In this document: positions 47,569-56,175 of the stretch, piece by piece
Numbering within the stretch: position 1 is the first letter of the stretch
Layout: every line of letters begins with the position of its first letter
Assembly: GCF_030348945.1 (NCBI RefSeq)
Contig: NZ_JAUCEN010000002.1
Coordinates: 3,100,001-3,164,000 of the forward strand
Origin: Peribacillus sp. ACCC06369
Lineage (GTDB): Bacteria; Bacillota; Bacilli; Bacillales; DSM-1321
Reading direction: 5' to 3'
DNA length: 64,000 nucleotides
Translations under genes and position numbers: made by a program
Notes under the pieces: model-generated
The model's input: only the letters and a program-made list of their open reading frames with translations
Told to the model about the DNA's origin: nothing
The model's database searches: none

Positions 47569-48738
47569 ATGAAGGGCAAATGGTTAATTACTATTTTAAT
47601 ACCGTTAGTATTACTTATAGGGGTGCTAGGATGGGTGCTGAAAAATGGAGCAGGTGTAGAAAAAGATCCTGCAGCACCGATAGAAGTCTTGAACATTGAA
47701 CGCATCAAGGTAACTAAAATCGGTTTCGAATTATCTGTTAGTAATACCGGACCCAAACCCTTAACGATTTCTCAAGTGATGGTTAATGATTCGGTGTGGA
47801 ATTACAATGTCTCTCCTCAAGCAAAACTTGAACGATTTGATGAGGGAAAGGTGACCATCTCTTACCCATGGGTGGAAGGTGATCCACATACCATTAAGTT
47901 AATCACAGAGAATGGCATTATCACGGAAGGTGAAGTTGCAGCTGCCACACTCACTCCAGAAACCACCTGGAGCAACTTCCTTAATTACGGCTTAATCGGG
48001 TTTTACGTTGGAATTGTCCCGATCACATTGGGGTTGTTGTGGTATCCATTTATGAAACGTTTCTCACGAAAATCTATAAATGGGATTCTTGCTCTTACCG
48101 TTGGGCTCCTTTTATTCTTATTTGTCGGGACACTGGCTGATGGATTTGAAATTGGTGCAGAAGCACCTTCTGTATTTCAGGGGAATATGGTTGTCATAAT
48201 TGGGGCTTCCTTAACCTTTTTATTATTGATCGGCTTTGATCAGTATCAACAAAGAAAACAAGAAAGGAAAGGATATTCCCCTTTTGGTCTGGCTTTGTTA
48301 ATGGCTACCGGAATTGGCCTTCATAACTTTGGAGAAGGTTTGGCAATTGGTTCTTCCTTTGCACTAGGTGAAGCTGCTTTAGGAACCTTTTTAATCATAG
48401 GGTTTACCCTTCACAACATCACGGAAGGGATTGGAATCGCTGCTCCTTTATTAAAGGCCACACCTCGATTTAGAGACTTTCTATTACTTGGAGTTATCGC
48501 AGGTGCACCCGCCATTGCGGGTACATGGGTGGGCGGATTCATCTTCTCACCAATTTGGGGAGCTTTATTCCTTGGTATTGGAGCAGGGGCCATTCTTCAA
48601 GTAATATATGTAATAACAAAAATGCTCATTGAAGATCATAGAAAACATAATGAAGCATCTGTTTCATGGTTAAACCTTTCTGGTTTCGCGATTGGACTAT
48701 TAATCATGTACTTTACTGCATTTTTTGTGAAATTTTAA
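47569..48738 (+). CDS. ZIP-family metal transporter with extracytoplasmic N-terminal domain
   Basis: 389 residues. An N-terminal membrane anchor (7-26) is followed by a soluble beta domain of about 100 residues, then a ZIP permease of about eight helices. The two metal-site helices carry GLHNFGEGLAIG (near 250) and LHNITEGIGIAAP (near 283), the classic HNxxEG pattern. The extra N-domain may receive metal from the oxidase encoded just upstream. GGAGGG lies in the 15-base gap, so they form an operon. The metal (Fe, Mn, Cu or Zn) cannot be told from sequence. Confidence 0.9.
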   Translation: MKGKWLITILIPLVLLIGVLGWVLKNGAGVEKDPAAPIEVLNIERIKVTKIGFELSVSNTGPKPLTISQVMVNDSVWNYNVSPQAKLERFDEGKVTISYPWVEGDPHTIKLITENGIITEGEVAAATLTPETTWSNFLNYGLIGFYVGIVPITLGLLWYPFMKRFSRKSINGILALTVGLLLFLFVGTLADGFEIGAEAPSVFQGNMVVIIGASLTFLLLIGFDQYQQRKQERKGYSPFGLALLMATGIGLHNFGEGLAIGSSFALGEAALGTFLIIGFTLHNITEGIGIAAPLLKATPRFRDFLLLGVIAGAPAIAGTWVGGFIFSPIWGALFLGIGAGAILQVIYVITKMLIEDHRKHNEASVSWLNLSGFAIGLLIMYFTAFFVKF

Positions 48739-48857
48739 GGGATGCCTTAATCTTGTTTGGACCCATAAACAATTCCCGAACTTGGTAGAGCTGTGGGTTC
48801 AACATTGTTGAATTAAAAATTAACCAACGCTGCTAAAACTAATTAAAAGGAGCATCA

Positions 48858-49070
48858 ATGGTGATGAGACTTGGTAAAAAAAGAAGTAATTTTGGTAGAT
48901 GGGTGGATAAACAAAAAGACATAAATGAATTAGAGTTAGAAAGAGCATCAAATATAAGTAGAGGTACAATTTCAAAATTATGTAGCGATTCGAACTATCG
49001 ACCAAAAACTTCAACAGTAATTAAAATAAATCAGGGCTTAAAAAAACTTGATAAGTATATTGGATTTTAA
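48858..49070 (+). CDS. Small XRE-type helix-turn-helix protein
   Basis: 70 residues, nearly all helix-turn-helix: LELERASNISRGTISKLCSD (residues 26-45) then KTSTVIKINQGLKKL. Such tiny XRE proteins act as single-domain repressors. AAAGGAG stands 6 bases before the ATG. It lies between the ZIP and tatA genes in the same direction and may regulate this cassette. Confidence 0.8.
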   Translation: MVMRLGKKRSNFGRWVDKQKDINELELERASNISRGTISKLCSDSNYRPKTSTVIKINQGLKKLDKYIGF

Positions 49071-49144
49071 CGATTTTTTTACTGAGGTTATTCTAAAAAT
49101 GATTTAAAAGGAATTACAAAATTTAATTACTTGGGGGAAGCATT

Positions 49145-49396
49145 ATGTTTCAAAGTATAGGTATACCAGGTTTAATTTTAATACTTGTCATTGCCTTGAT
49201 TATTTTTGGACCTAAAAAGCTGCCGGAAATCGGTAGAGCCTTTGGACGTACTTTAACTGAATTCAAGGGTGCAACCAAGGGATTAGTATCTGATGAAGAT
49301 AAAGAAGATTGGGAAAATCCTGAGTTAACAACAGATAAAAAGAAGCAGGATAAATCAGGTGATCCACTTTTTGATTCAACCAAAGATCACCTTTAA
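49145..49396 (+). CDS. tatA: Twin-arginine translocase subunit TatA, second copy
   Basis: 83-residue TatA with the membrane helix (5-20), [17 protein letters not shown] hinge and amphipathic region, and a longer charged tail than the first TatA. Next to a Tat-dependent multicopper oxidase, it is probably dedicated to export of that enzyme, working with the TatC at 2,367. TTGGGGGAAG precedes the ATG. Confidence 0.94.
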   Translation: MFQSIGIPGLILILVIALIIFGPKKLPEIGRAFGRTLTEFKGATKGLVSDEDKEDWENPELTTDKKKQDKSGDPLFDSTKDHL

Positions 49397-49548
49397 TTGT
49401 AAAAAAGATGAGGTGATGCCTAAAAATTTAAAATCGTTCCTGCTTTTTGATTTTTAGAATATCAACAAAAAAGTATACGTTTACAATCTGTAGTAGCAAG
49501 CTATACCGCCCATTTCTGAAATTTTATACGCTAAAAGAATTCTAACAT

Positions 49549-49591
49549 AAAAAGTCGATCTCCTTTACGTTATAGGAATCGACTTTTTTAC
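49549..49591 (+). terminator. Bidirectional terminator after tatA
   Basis: AAAAAGTCGAT / ATCGACTTTTTT stem; also placed to stop the convergent SRPBCC transcript. Confidence 0.87.
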
Positions 49592-49596
49592 TTTTT

Positions 49597-49633
49597 CTTA
49601 ATGAACTAACGCACCTGTTAGTTCATTAAGAAA
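49597..49633. repeat. Accessory repeat, second hairpin only
   Basis: Perfect 14-bp inverted repeat CTTAATGAACTAAC / GTTAGTTCATTAAG around GCACCT, the conserved loop of the repeat family. Confidence 0.75.
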
Positions 49634-49687
49634 AGCGAATCTTCTTCCAGAATCGCGCCCTATAATGGAATAACTTTTTATATTGTT

Positions 49688-50170
49688 TTAACGTTCCATA
49701 TTAAATACTTCACTATAGATTTTACGCAGCTTAGTTGAGTTATCGTGCCACTTAATTGGTTTACCATTGACGATTTGGACCAATACATCCAGACACCTAT
49801 GCCATCCTGCCGCGGTATTAACTGCCCATGAATCATCGTTAAAAGTATGGGTAAAGATCATTCGACACCCTTTATCCTCTTCCTGCAATGAAATGTTTAT
49901 CAGATCATCAACTTCACGGAAACCAAATAAATATGGCTTTTCTAACTCTGTAATGGTACCGTTATATGTCGTTCCTTCACCGTCATCGAAGGCAATCTGG
50001 CCACCAAGTCTGAGATCCATCTCCCCTGTGGCAAAAGGGTACCATTGGGAGAAGTAACTAGGATTCGTAATGACAAGGAAAACATCTTCTGGATTATGAG
50101 GAAAAAATCGTTCAAATCTTAAAGCATAACGACCGTTTGACTCATGTAGTGTACCAAATTCATTCATCAT
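49688..50170 (-). CDS. SRPBCC (AHSA1-like) domain protein
   Basis: 160-residue START-like ligand-binding protein: ERFFPHNPEDVFLVITNPSYFSQWYPFATGEMDLRLGGQIAFDDG is the usual N-terminus, with GFREVDDLINISLQEEDKGCRMIFTHTF and the C-terminal AAGWHRCLDVLVQIVNG. The family binds hydrophobic ligands or modulates partner proteins; no specific role can be given. GAAGGAGG precedes the ATG. Confidence 0.88.
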   Translation of the reverse strand: MMNEFGTLHESNGRYALRFERFFPHNPEDVFLVITNPSYFSQWYPFATGEMDLRLGGQIAFDDGEGTTYNGTITELEKPYLFGFREVDDLINISLQEEDKGCRMIFTHTFNDDSWAVNTAAGWHRCLDVLVQIVNGKPIKWHDNSTKLRKIYSEVFNMER

Positions 50171-50674
50171 TTAATCCTCCTTCTTTTATCCTTAAAGCCT
50201 TGAGATTCATCACTAATTCACAAAAATTAAAGTTTGCATAGGCTCAGAAAAATCATCAACAATACTCATAATTGTGTTCATGCTATTATTTTACCAAACA
50301 TTTATATAACTAAAAAAATAATAAAATCATTTTCGTGTTTTTTAACAATCTGGCCCAATTGTTGAATACAGATCAAACAGCACTCTTCAACTACCCTGCC
50401 CCCCCGATAGTTCCATAAGGAGTCTTGCCGCATGCCCATCAAGTTAAAACTTCTTTATACCCCAAAACGAAAAAAGCTATCTTCAGTAGCATTTACAGAA
50501 AGATTAGCTTATTTTTTCGTTTTGGATATAATCCTTTTTCTTAGCTTGATGGCAATAGGCGGTACCTAATAAACAGACAAATTTGCCTGAAAATTTTTTA
50601 AAATTTTGGTTTAAAATAGGAATAATGTAAGATAAATCTATTTTTCTTGTATGTTAAAGTAGAATAGTAGGAAA
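50171..50674. other. Intergenic region with repeat and terminator
   Basis: Contains a degenerate accessory repeat (CTACCCTGCC...CGATAGTTCCATAAGGAG, 50,392-50,422) and a long imperfect bidirectional hairpin, CAAAACGAAAAAAGCTA with TAGCTTATTTTTTCGTTTTG (50,463-50,525). No gene seen. Confidence 0.6.
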
Positions 50675-51319
50675 ATGAATCGAAGGATGTGGTATTATTT
50701 GATGTTAAATGTAAAAAAAATGTCGTTTGTTGTTTTTATTTGTTTCATGTTTTTTATACCAAATTCAATCTTTGCTCAAGAAATTTTACACAATGGAAGT
50801 CAAGGACAAGCAGTTTATGACTTACAAGAAAATTTAAAGAAAATGGGTTACTTTAACAGTCAACCAACAGGGTATTATGGTTCAATTACTGATCATGCAG
50901 TGAATCAACTTCAACTAGATTCTGGACTATTACCAGATGGAGTTTTTGGATTCCAAACACAACAAAAATTACATAGTATTGAAATGATGGCCAGGGTTGT
51001 TCATGGAGAAGCTCGAGGAGAAACTTATGAAGGAAAAGTAGCTGTCGCTGCAGTAATTTTGAACCGAATGTCAACGCCAGGTTTTCCTAAAAATACTTAC
51101 GATGTTATTTTCCAGACAAATGCTTTTACAGCTGTACATGATGGGCAATATTATTTGACCCCAAATAGCTATTCTTATCGAGCTGTTATTGATGCATTAC
51201 AAGGTTGGGATCCTACTCATGGTTCTGTTTATTATTATAATCCTTCCTCGGCAACAGATGAATGGATTTTCACTAGGGAAACAGTCATTAGAATAGGCAA
51301 CCACTTATTTGCAAAGTAA
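50675..51319 (+). CDS. SleB-like cell wall hydrolase with peptidoglycan-binding domain
   Basis: 214-residue secreted protein: signal peptide (KMSFVVFICFMFFIPNSIFA), a peptidoglycan-binding domain (about 40-95; QGQAVYDLQENLKKMGYF, GVFGFQTQQKL), then a SleB/CwlJ hydrolase domain (about 102-214; MMARVVHGEARGETYEGKVAVAAVILNR with the catalytic Glu, and TDEWIFTRETVIRIGNHLFAK). This is the layout of spore-cortex lytic enzyme SleB, but no ypeB follows. Several in-frame starts are possible at 50,675-50,702; the last (MLNVKK) is equally plausible. Confidence 0.9.
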   Translation: MNRRMWYYLMLNVKKMSFVVFICFMFFIPNSIFAQEILHNGSQGQAVYDLQENLKKMGYFNSQPTGYYGSITDHAVNQLQLDSGLLPDGVFGFQTQQKLHSIEMMARVVHGEARGETYEGKVAVAAVILNRMSTPGFPKNTYDVIFQTNAFTAVHDGQYYLTPNSYSYRAVIDALQGWDPTHGSVYYYNPSSATDEWIFTRETVIRIGNHLFAK

Positions 51320-51402
51320 AACTAATCTACATACATATTGAGGAATGATATTTTTATAGTTTCGTATTATAAATATCCATTAACTATGTAGTGGGGTATA
51401 GT

Positions 51403-51436
51403 TGAAAGGTCGAGCAGTAGTTGCCCGACCTTTTTT
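51403..51436 (+). terminator. Terminator of the SleB-like gene
   Basis: AAAGGTCGAGCA / TGCCCGACCTTT stem followed by TTTT. Confidence 0.85.
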
Positions 51437-51453
51437 GCGGTACCCTTGGCGGC

Positions 51454-51519
51454 ACCCCCATAAGAAAAAGCTGCTTTAAAGACAGCTCCGAGCTTCAGCT
51501 AACGCACCCGTTAGTTGAA
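51454..51519. repeat. Accessory hairpin repeat, copy J
   Basis: CATAAGAAAAAGCTGCTTTA...GACAGCTCCGAG and CTAACGCACCCGTTAG hairpins, without the left CTAACCTGCC segment. Confidence 0.75.
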
Positions 51520-51807
51520 AAGAGTGAAAGTTAAATTGTACCTTTCATTCTAATTACTTTCACACCTAACTCAAATTTAAGTTCTAGCATTGCTTTTTTT
51601 AAAAAAAGCTATTGCTTGCTTGTTACTTGGTGACACACGAAGGTGGTATTCATCCACTCCATTGTTTTTAAAGAACTTCAATCATAAATCACCCAATTAG
51701 TTCAATATCTATCTCCTTAAACTTTTGAATTATATTTGATGTTTTCCTATTTCCGTACCCATTTGCTTATAAACAATATTAAGTACTTTTCCCTTGGTTC
51801 CAAAAGA
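51520..51807. other. Intergenic region, no gene seen
   Basis: AT-rich sequence without coding frames or recognised structures. Confidence 0.5.
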
Positions 51808-51838
51808 AAAAGCGATTACCTGGTTTAGGAACCGCTTT
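51808..51838 (-). terminator. Terminator of the deacetylase gene
   Basis: Imperfect AGCGGTT / AATCGCT stem with a T run on the minus strand, right after the expected original stop at 51,825. Confidence 0.6.
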
Positions 51839-52562
51839 CAACTATCTTTGCAAAGTCATCAAGAGTAGTTGAATACTTGATATAAATTCATGGTAAAAGA
51901 TAAAGTTCGTCTTTAATGCCCTTCTCAGAAAATAGTTCAGGAGTTGTCGTAAGTCCAAATAAATAATATTTCTTCGTTTCTTCTACGACTTTGTCATTGA
52001 AATTTCCGTATGGATACGCAAGAGCATTAACTGGTTTGCCTGTTATTTTTTGAATTTTATCTTTGGACCCTTTCAGTTCATATTCATAATTTTTTATTTC
52101 CGCCAAATCAGGATGTGTAGCAGTATGAGACTGGATTGAGATTATACCCGAATCAGCCATCATTTTTAAATCCGATTTCGATAAACGGTTTGAACGACCG
52201 ATAAAGTCAGAAATAACAAAAATGGTACCACTTGGTTTAAAACGTTCGTTTTCAAGTTTTTGAAAGATAGCAAATGCATTCAGATTGTTTTTGTATCCGT
52301 CATCAAAGGTAATGAAAATGGGTTTATTTTCTTTATTAATGTCTTGCCAACGATCAAAAGTTAATAATGTGTAGCCATGGTCTTTTAAATAAATCATTTG
52401 TTTCTGGAAATTATCAGGAGTTACATATAGCTCCTTAGAACCATGCCCAGTAAACTCGTCAATCGAATGATAAATTAAAATAGGTACTTTTCGTTGAGCA
52501 AAAACTTGTGATGGAAGAATTAAGATAAGAAGACATAGGAAAAACATTACAACCTTTTTCAT
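51825..52562 (-). pseudogene. Secreted polysaccharide deacetylase with premature stop
   Basis: Signal peptide (MKKVVMFFLCLLILILPSQVFA), then a NodB-type domain: VPILIYHSID, ITFDDGYKNNL (metal Asp pair, near residue 85), HTATHPDL (His ligands, near 145) and AYPYGNFND. The open frame ends at 51,888 (ELYLLP) in TGA, but reading continues in frame with IYIKYSTTLDDFAKIVESGS to 51,825. A CGA to TGA change would explain it. The catalytic motifs lie before the stop, so a shortened protein of 224 residues may still work. Confidence 0.8.
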
Positions 52563-52726
52563 AAAATTCCTCGCTTTGCATTCTTTTTATATCTTTTCAA
52601 TTTATTGTGCCTCAAAAGCATAGTTCTATTATCATTTCTCCCATATTTGATTCTATCTCCCATTGATCAATGGTGACTTTGATAATCCCAAATGAAAAAC
52701 TAATTTCTTAAATCACTAAGGAATCG

Positions 52727-52805
52727 GACTAACTGCCACAATAGCTCTATAAGAAAAAGAGCTGCCAAAGCAACTCCCTTAATGAAGTAAAGCACCCGTT
52801 AGCAT
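52727..52805. repeat. Accessory hairpin repeat, degenerate copy K
   Basis: GACTAACTGCCACAATAGCT, CATAAGAAAAAGAGCTGCC-like TATAAGAAAAAGAGCTGCC, and AAAGCACCCGTTAGCA. Confidence 0.6.
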
Positions 52806-52908
52806 TCCTGTAGATCGTTAAATATCAGGTTTGAAAAAAATAGAGCCCCTCAGTAAAATACGAGTATAGAGACCAATCTAACTCAAAGTCTTAAGGAGGA
52901 AGCCTACT

Positions 52909-53466
52909 ATGAATTTTAAAATGCAAAACAAACAAAATCAACTAATTGAAAGAATCACGAATCGTCATCTTGTTGTAGGAATTGATATTGCACAACAACT
53001 TCATGTTGCTCGAGCTGTTAACTATCGAGGAATTGTGGTCGGTCATCCTCTAACCTTTGAAAATAACGATGAGGGGTTTACTAAATTTCTAAGTTGGATC
53101 AAAGAACTTAAACGAATAAACCATTTAGGCACAGCCATCGTGGGCATGGAACCTACCGGTCATTACTGGTTGAATCTATCAAAATGGTTATTTGAACAAA
53201 ACGGCGATGTTGTTACCGTAAATCCGCACCTTGTTAAAAGGAATAAAGAGAACCGAGATAATACCCAATCTAAGAGCGATAAAAAGGACGCTCTCGTCAT
53301 CGCTGATATGGTGAAAAATGGCTATTATACATTCATTCATCATAGCCCAGAATCCTTAGAAAAACTTCGAGTCCTTATGTCTAACAGGGACATGGTTGTT
53401 AAACGTCTTGTCAGCTCAATCAACCAATTAAATCGCTGGTTGTCTACACTAAGAGTTATTTATTAA
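52909..53466 (+). pseudogene. IS110-family transposase remnant 2
   Basis: 185 codons of the DEDD domain (VGIDIAQQLHVARAV, GMEPTGHYW, SKSDKKDALVIADMV), about 80% identical to remnant 1. It ends soon after SSINQLNRWLS, so the C-terminal half is lost and the sequence runs directly into the permease gene's 3' end. The upstream end of the element (52,830-52,908) is preserved and shares AGGAGGAA...ATG and AAAAATAG...CCTCAGTAA with remnant 1. Confidence 0.88.
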
Positions 53467-55048
53467 TAAATTCTTTGTTGATTTTTTCAGCCTCAGCCAA
53501 GTATTCTGTTTTAATCCCGCTCTTAACTCCCCACCAATAGAAGCAAAGTGCCAGACATGCGATGACCACCATATCCCAGCCAAATGTAAGAATATTTTTT
53601 CCGCCGAACTTCTCACTTCCAATATAAGAAATCAAAATCATACAACCTAAGTAAAGAAGCATCCAAACACCTGATAAAAATTGTTTTTTGAATCCATTCC
53701 ATTTATTTTTAGCTTGATAATAAAAGTAAATAGGTAGTCCAATGGCAATGATGAAAACGACTTCTCCTGTTAATGGCCAACGCGCCCAGTATAAAGTAAG
53801 CGATGCAAAAACAAATCCACAAGGTGCAATAATAGAAGCACCTTTTAAGTGAAATGGACGGTTAAAATGAGAAGCAGTACGTCTTAAAGTTGCCAATGCA
53901 ACTGGCCCCATGATATACGAAATAAGTGTAGCAACTGAAATCACTTCAGCAAGTACGCCCCATCCGCGGAATAAAAATAAAAAGATAAAACATACGCCTA
54001 AGTTTAATAACATCGCTGGACGAGGAACACCATAAAGTGGATGTAATGTACCAAAGATATTCGGTAAGTACCCATTTTTCTGCATTCCATAAAGCATTCG
54101 CGAAGTTGTAGCTGTATAAGTGGCACCTGAACCAGACGGTGATACAAACGCATCTACATACAATACAATCGCTAACCAGTTAAGGCTAAGAGCAATTGCC
54201 AAATCTGCAAAAGGTGAATTAAAATTCAGTTGACTCCATCCGTTCACAATCATAGACGGATCGATTGCACCGATAAAAACAACTTGTAAAATAACGTATA
54301 TAAAACCTGCAATTAGAATAGACCCAATAACAGCAATTGGTATAGACTTATTCGGCGACTTCGCTTCTCCTGCCATATTAACGGGACTTTGAAATCCGTT
54401 AAACGCAAACACTATACCAGAAGTAGCTACTGCTGTTAAAACGCTTGCCCAACCATATGGTGCGATTCCTTGAGAACTTGTAAAGTTTTCACCATGAAAT
54501 CCAGCAAAAAATAACGATCCTGCCATTACACCTGGAACAATTAATTTAAAAATAGTAATAAATGAATTTGCCTTAGCAAAAAGGTTAACTGTCCAATAGT
54601 TGACGAAGAAATAGAACAATAATAGTAAAGAAGCTATGAATAATCCTTTGGTCGTTAAGATATTGTTATCAACTAAGGAATGAGACCATCTGGCCCATTC
54701 CCAAGGCCACGTACTCATATATTGTACCGAAGCAATGGCCTCAACGGTAATAGTCGAAGCGATAGAAATCCAGTTCGCCCACGCAGCTAAAAATCCAATA
54801 AAAGAACCATGCGAATATTGAGGATACTTAACCATTCCTCCAGCTTCAGGAAACATTGCCCCAAGCTCTGCGTAAGATAATGCAATAAATAAAATTACAA
54901 CCATACCGATAATCCAAGAAAAAATAGCTGCTGGCCCAGCAATCTGGGCGGCTTTCCACGCTCCGAACAACCAACCTGAGCCGATAATAGAACCAATACC
55001 TGTCATAGTTAAAGCAAAAGTCCCCATCTTTCTATGCATATTACTCAT
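53456..55048 (-). CDS. APC-superfamily amino acid permease (YveA/aspartate symporter-like)
   Basis: 530-residue transporter with about 12-14 membrane helices. The N-terminal TMTGIGSIIGSGWLFG is the APC substrate-binding helix; YAELGAMFPEAGGMVKYPQYSHGSF follows. Overall it resembles B. subtilis YveA, an aspartate-proton symporter, and related permeases, but the substrate is uncertain. The transcript begins with a ZTP riboswitch and terminator (55,070-55,180), so expression should rise when ZTP/ZMP accumulates, i.e. under folate/one-carbon limitation; glycine or serine would then be a sensible substrate (inference). Confidence 0.88.
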   Translation of the reverse strand: MSNMHRKMGTFALTMTGIGSIIGSGWLFGAWKAAQIAGPAAIFSWIIGMVVILFIALSYAELGAMFPEAGGMVKYPQYSHGSFIGFLAAWANWISIASTITVEAIASVQYMSTWPWEWARWSHSLVDNNILTTKGLFIASLLLLFYFFVNYWTVNLFAKANSFITIFKLIVPGVMAGSLFFAGFHGENFTSSQGIAPYGWASVLTAVATSGIVFAFNGFQSPVNMAGEAKSPNKSIPIAVIGSILIAGFIYVILQVVFIGAIDPSMIVNGWSQLNFNSPFADLAIALSLNWLAIVLYVDAFVSPSGSGATYTATTSRMLYGMQKNGYLPNIFGTLHPLYGVPRPAMLLNLGVCFIFLFLFRGWGVLAEVISVATLISYIMGPVALATLRRTASHFNRPFHLKGASIIAPCGFVFASLTLYWARWPLTGEVVFIIAIGLPIYFYYQAKNKWNGFKKQFLSGVWMLLYLGCMILISYIGSEKFGGKNILTFGWDMVVIACLALCFYWWGVKSGIKTEYLAEAEKINKEFINK

Positions 55049-55069
55049 CTCTACCTACACCTCTTCCTA

Positions 55070-55180
55070 GGAAAATAAAAAACACTTGATCTATTTATAG
55101 ATCAAGTGTTTGCCCAGGCGCGCGGCTTATACTCTATATGCTCCCCCATGGTTCTCCATGTTGCGCCAGTTACATATAGG
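55070..55180 (-). promoter_or_regulatory. ZTP (pfl) riboswitch with intrinsic terminator
   Basis: Minus-strand leader of the permease gene. The aptamer has the conserved pfl-motif blocks in order: GTAACTGGCG (55,173-55,164), a small hairpin ending in ATGGGGGAGC (55,149-55,140), and GCCGCGCGCCTGGGCA (ending 55,111). It is followed at once by a perfect 14-bp terminator stem, AACACTTGATCTA / TAGATCAAGTGTT, and TTTTTTATTTT. Ligand binding to the aptamer is known to prevent such terminators from forming. Confidence 0.93.
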
Positions 55181-55196
55181 AAAATAGTTTTTTTAT

Positions 55197-55225
55197 AGTA
55201 TATAGGATTATTTAAAATTTCACAA
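55197..55225 (-). promoter_or_regulatory. Predicted sigma-A promoter of the riboswitch-permease unit
   Basis: TTGTGA (55,220-55,225) and TATACT (55,197-55,202) are separated by 17 bases, placing the start of transcription just before the ZTP aptamer. Confidence 0.75.
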
Positions 55226-55679
55226 CACTTTAAAAATATTTATATTTTATATATAATCTTATTTATTTTTCGTAATTCCCTATCAATATTCATTTCAATT
55301 TGAATAAAATAGGAAAATCAAGGTCCAAAAAACAAACATTCGTTTTCCAGAACACATGCTACATTAATATAATCATTTCTCTTTAACATTATACTTAAAA
55401 ATCTTTAAGAGCTTATATGCGCAAAATAAACCGTTCATATTTTACAAATTATATCCCAACAACATTTACATAAACTGTTCTTTTCTTCCTCAAAAAAAAA
55501 GCCATGCACAAGTTGGGGAAAATACCTGAGGGATGAAGATCTCTCTTTGTTTCGTCCACAATTTATACACAACTTTAATTAGTGACTATAATATTTAACT
55601 AATGTGAAACACACTCGGCATAGCTAGAGTGATGAACGTAGATTAAATTTCCAAATCTGACCATTATTATCCACATATG

Positions 55680-55792
55680 ATGATTAGCTTCATGATCATC
55701 TTCACCTAATCCGTTACAAAATATCTTTCCTATCATTATCCCTTAATTATTACAATCGGCTAGGTATGACTTCGTTTTAACGGAACTGTTCC
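55680..55792. repeat. Direct repeat, right copy (topB start region)
   Basis: Near-identical copy, same orientation, of 27,921-28,034, including the first 14 bases of topB. Beyond it the similarity stops abruptly on the topB-body side. Confidence 0.9.
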
Positions 55793-55799
55793 GGGAATA

Positions 55800-56085
55800 A
55801 TTGCTTAACTCCGGTGAAGAATGGGAATTTCAATAGTAAGATTAATAGGTAAGAAAAACTAACCAATGGGTGGATTTGAAGAGAAATAACTATTATTAGA
55901 TTTTACCCAACTATTATTAATCCTGATAGTCCTTTTTACAGTAGCAGTACTTCTATTGGTAAGAGAACTAAAGAAAAGCATATCACCTAACAAATTTTAA
56001 AATCATTGAAGAGAAAGTCGATTTAGCTGAATTACCCAACGAAAAAATTTTATATATTTTTGTTATTTTACTGAAATAAAAATAT
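55800..56085 (+). pseudogene. Second, strongly decayed DGQHR-like remnant
   Basis: Recognisable only by alignment with 28,060-28,420, e.g. AGATTAATAGG, AATCCTGATAGTCC, GGTAAGAGAACTAAAGAAAA and CTGAATTACCCAACG. Stops and deletions are present in all frames. Confidence 0.6.
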
Positions 56086-56129
56086 GAAGTATTAGAAAGT
56101 TTGAGCAGCTGACCTGTTACTTAAATTGA

Positions 56130-56167
56130 AAAAAGCTCTGTAAAAAGTTTCCTCTAAACAGAGCTTA
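56130..56167 (-). terminator. Terminator of the M28/Pot operon
   Basis: AAGCTCTGT / ACAGAGCTT stem followed on the minus strand by six T residues, after the ATP-binding gene. Confidence 0.88.
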
Positions 56168-56175
56168 CCCACATA

